Part shown: piece after piece, positions 63,282 through 64,000 of the stretch
How the letters are laid out: every line of letters begins with the position of its first letter
Numbering within the stretch: the stretch's first letter is position 1
Position numbers and translations under genes: made by a program
Source: AP-15 sp963738185
GTDB lineage: Bacteria > Pseudomonadota > Alphaproteobacteria > ATCC43930 > CGMCC-115725
Assembly (NCBI GenBank): GCA_963738185.1
Contig: CAVTVA010000001.1
Coordinates: 248,001 to 312,000 of the forward strand
Direction of reading: 5' to 3'
Length of the DNA stretch: 64,000 nucleotides
The notes under the pieces: generated by a model
The model's database searches: none
The model's input: only the letters and a program-made list of their open reading frames with translations
What the model was told of the DNA's origin: nothing

Positions 63282-64000
63282 CGCCGCTGTCGATCGCCTT
63301 TTTCGGGTCGAGCCTGGTCTCGGCCTATTGGAACGGGGCGGCGACCTATTATCGCGGCATCTTGCGGGCGCTCGCCGCGAACGGGCACCGCATCACCTTC
63401 TACGAGCCCGACGCCTACGACCGGCAGAAGCATCGCGACATCCCCGACCCGGACTGGGCGCGGGTGGTCGTCTATCCGGCCGAGGGCGAGGCCGGCGTCG
63501 AGCGGGCGCTCGACGAGGCGCGTTCGGCCGATCTGATCGTCAAGGCGAGCGGCGTCGGCGTTTTTGACGAGCTGCTCGAGGCGCGGGTGCCGGCGATCCG
63601 GCGGCCGGGTGCGATCGCCGCTTTCTGGGATGTGGACGCGCCGGCGACCCTCGACCGCATCGCCGCCGACCGCGCCGACCCGTTCCGCCCGCTGATCCCG
63701 GATTACGACATCATTCTGACCTATGGCGGCGGCCCGCCGGTGGTTTCGGCCTATCAGCGGTTTGGCGCGCGGCGCTGCGTGCCGATCTACAACGGCCTCG
63801 ACCCCAGCACCCATCACCCGGCGGCGCCCGAGCCGCGCTTTGCCTGCGATCTCGGGCTCGTCGCCAACCGGCTGCCCGACCGCGAGCGCCGGATCGACGA
63901 ATTCTTCATCGAGGTGGCGGCCGACCTGCCCGGACCGCCGTTTTCTGCTCGGCGGCAATGGCTGGGCCGACAAGAAGCTGCCGGCCAATATCGACAGGCT
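63278..64000 (+). CDS. second CgeB-family glycosyltransferase, C-terminus outside the window
   Basis: ATG 63278 overlaps the previous stop (ATGA). MTPLSIAFFGSSLVSAYWNG, AATYYRGILRALAANGHRIT, FYEPDAYDRQKHRDI, DADxVKxSGVG-like region SADLIVKASGVGVFDELLEA, and IAAFWDVDAPATLDRIAADR are typical of the CgeB family. An extra T near 63942 interrupts LGGNGWADKKLPANIDR, and the gene continues beyond 64000. It is similar in type to the preceding gene but not a recent duplicate. Confidence 0.78.
   Translation, partial: MTPLSIAFFGSSLVSAYWNGAATYYRGILRALAANGHRITFYEPDAYDRQKHRDIPDPDWARVVVYPAEGEAGVERALDEARSADLIVKASGVGVFDELLEARVPAIRRPGAIAAFWDVDAPATLDRIAADRADPFRPLIPDYDIILTYGGGPPVVSAYQRFGARRCVPIYNGLDPSTHHPAAPEPRFACDLGLVANRLPDRERRIDEFFIEVAADLPGPPFSARRQWLGRQEAAGQYRQA

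Overview
The window is a GC-rich bacterial chromosome segment of alphaproteobacterial type. Three things point there: the sdhCDAB order, a conserved neighbourhood of CCA tRNA nucleotidyltransferase, DUF6111, NUDIX, DUF1285 and MoxR/DUF58/DUF4159 genes, and single-copy psd-pssA, fumC, hisI and pdxY genes. PEP-CTERM proteins, a BBP2-like porin and many luciferase-like and SDR enzymes would fit a soil or freshwater member of the Rhodospirillales or a related order; that order-level placement is inference. No rRNA, tRNA, CRISPR array, transposase or integrase was seen.

Layout. 1-370: end of an MFS transporter. 416-1306: a broken TauD-type dioxygenase. 1572-3563: an AT-richer locus for a GHKL ATPase with a nuclease-like C-terminus, the best candidate for an undescribed (probably defence) system. 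3652-11408: mostly metabolic genes (LLM monooxygenase, phosphoesterase, HAD phosphatase with a CRP-like operator, porin, SDR, pdxY, CoA-ester lyase). 11644-15144: sdhCDAB. 15212-18520: a Phd/VapC pair, a nucleoside hydrolase, a PEP-CTERM protein and a NIPSNAP protein. 18531-22556: a class A PBP opposite a three-gene holin/DUF3618 operon. 22600-24653: a secreted protein, hisI and a second PEP-CTERM protein with a sigma-54-like promoter. 24740-34574: the CCA/NUDIX/DUF1285 group running left and the MoxR/DUF58/DUF4159/VWA group running right, followed by psd-pssA. 36348-40738: cupin, secreted ferritin-like protein, NRAMP transporter and an ECF sigma/anti-sigma pair. 40981-48551: epimerase, amidohydrolase, DUF1640, MazEF, fumC, a ThrE-type exporter and a HisD-family enzyme. 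48962-51100: an AT-richer methyltransferase, a VapBC relic and a repeat-rich non-coding stretch. 51105-56082: SDR, two alpha/beta hydrolases flanking an LLM monooxygenase, and topoisomerase IB. 56128 to the end: a glycan/glycoconjugate cluster (glycosyltransferases, two epimerases, a B12-type radical SAM enzyme, CgeB-like proteins) that runs off the window.

A feature of the whole window is that many otherwise well-conserved genes are interrupted by single-base insertions or deletions, nearly always beside short C/G runs. The essential gene sdhA carries five that together restore the frame. This looks like uncorrected sequencing error rather than decay, so most broken genes are annotated here as one gene with the break positions given. 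The exception is the VapBC relic, whose toxin really does end in repeat sequence.
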